Shown here in pieces: positions 62,565 through 64,000 of a stretch of 64,000 nt of DNA. The DNA is from Pterobdella sp. o SKG-2022. Its lineage: Eukaryota; Annelida; Clitellata; Hirudinida; Piscicolidae. The stretch spans positions 26,967,959 through 27,031,958 of the forward strand of contig OZ038321.1 of assembly GCA_964035795.1 (NCBI GenBank), written 5' to 3'. The notes beneath the pieces are model-generated. The model searched no databases, was not told where the DNA came from, and worked only from the letters and a program-made list of their open reading frames with translations. Position 1 is the stretch's first letter. Each line of letters starts with the position of its first letter. The position numbers and the translations under genes were made by a program.

Positions 62565-64000
62565 GTCAGTAACATTTCTTTTATTATATTATATACATTT
62601 ATTATGTCATACTTGTTAACTACTATTGTACTTTTTAGTATAATTTTAATACATTATATGTTATTTATTGAATACCATTCCTATATTTTGTGACAATTTC
62701 ATGTTTTTTGAGTTTGAAAATGCATTTATTCTACCTTTAAATTTTTGAGTTTTTGGTTTTTTATATAAATAAAATTTTTATAAATAATTTTGATTTATTA
62801 TCCATATAACTTAAAGGCTGAAAAAGTTTGTTTTTTTTATAAAATTCACTTTAGTTGTACCTTTTCAGTCAATTCAATAATCAGAACAACTGATACGAAT
62901 ACTTTTATTGGAGTATTTCATTTTTCAACAATGCTTTTTTAGAAACATCGTATGTTTTTTAATAACTTAAATTTCAAATAACGAGACATGTTTAATTTAT
63001 GTAAGCGCCTTTGATACGTTTTAATTTATGTGAAAATTTCGCTATATAAATGTAAATAAATAAATAATTTTTTGAAGTTATAAATAATTATTTAAAAATA
63101 AAAAATTTAGTTAAAAAAATCAGCTGAATTTTTCGCTAAGCAAAACCTCATCATAATTTATATAAATTATTATACAAATAATATGAATGTTCACCCATTA
63201 AAAATTAATCATTTATCGAAATAAACTACATGGATTCAAAGAATTTTGAATTTCTTCCAATAAATAAATCACTCAATAGAAGCACACATTAACCGCCTTG
63301 TACCCACTGTCATTCAGACTATAATGCACTCGTTGGTATGAGCTTGTGTTATTTACCCCATTAAAAGGGTGGCTTTCACTAGAAGCAGCCAAATGCTTCG
63401 CAAATAAACGAAGCTTGTCGTTAGTATTATCAAGTATTTCTATGAAGTTCTACGTTAAGCTTGTTAAAATGCTTTTTTTATTTGCTAATGATTTAGGTAG
63501 TGATCCAATTGATTTACCTTGTTTGATTTAATGCTTTTTTGATATATTTCGATGATGAGAGTAATAAAAAGAAAAATATAAATTATAAGTATTATTATTA
63601 TTATTATTAAAATTATACTTTTCTACTTGGTTGAAGGATTTTTATGAGAAAAATGTTAAAAATTTGTTTTCTTCATAAAAATTGTATTAATGCAATGTGA
63701 CTTTCCAGTAATTTTTATTGGTTCATCAATATTACTACTCCCGCTATTCAAATGAATTTCACAAGCCAGTATTATAAATGGGGAAACTACTGAACACTGA
63801 ATGGTTTTATTTTATGCCTAAGTAACAAATGAAATTACTTTACTCTGAATGGGCGAATTAAAAAATACGTGTTTCAAAAAAATTCATCAGAGTTTAATCT
63901 AAAAAGTTTCAGATCTTTTCGTTAAAAGTTTATTGGTTTTATTTTAATAATTTTATTGATTTTCAAAAAAAAGCATTAATTATTCAATGTTCAAAAATGT
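62565..64000 (+). other. SLC6 intron to the window edge
   Basis: No further SLC6 exon is visible. At about 63005-63065 a gtaagcgcctttgata ... cgctatataaatgtaaataa sequence looks like an isolated retroelement 3' tail. Confidence 0.5.

Overview
This is nuclear DNA from an animal. It is AT-rich, the genes are cut by GT-AG spliceosomal introns (about 50 nt to over 5 kb), and every recognisable protein is metazoan. LINE fragments, a tRNA-derived SINE family, TATC/AC/ACT microsatellites and small-intron genes with some large repeat-filled introns would suit a lophotrochozoan such as an annelid or leech. That placement is inference from general character and is weak. There are no prokaryotic operons, CRISPR arrays or functional tRNA/rRNA genes.

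Layout. (1) 1-1535: a rearranged LINE pseudogene in or just before a BTAF1 intron. (2) 1621-18089, + strand: most of BTAF1 (Mot1-type Swi2/Snf2 ATPase that removes TBP from DNA). I reconstructed 41 exons by hand with compatible phases at nearly all junctions; the first few hundred codons lie left of the window. (3) 18.1-31.5 kb: gene-poor, with repeats only. (4) 31480-32748, - strand: a single-exon class A neuropeptide-type GPCR. (5) 32.7-38.6 kb: gene-poor. (6) 38678-42271, - strand: an HDAC11-like (class IV deacetylase) locus whose catalytic residues are largely replaced and one of whose exons is broken. (7) 43348-46471, + strand: a PCTP/STARD2-like START-domain lipid-transfer protein, divergent from the HDAC11-like locus. 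(8) 47784-50389, - strand: synaptogyrin, a four-pass synaptic vesicle protein. (9) 52135 to beyond the right edge, + strand: the 5' part of an SLC6 transporter closest to glycine transporters, divergent from synaptogyrin, with four exons in the window and introns full of LINE remnants and microsatellites.

The genes do not form an operon or pathway. Synaptogyrin, the GPCR and the SLC6 transporter would all suit neural expression, but nothing in the sequence shows co-regulation. The most unusual items are the HDAC11-like locus with lost active-site residues, a hairpin (foldback) element with a 12-bp flanking direct repeat inside a BTAF1 intron, a LINE copy with the structure expected from twin priming, a SINE family with a tRNA-Ile-like head, and BTAF1 3' splice sites that directly abut (CA)n microsatellites.
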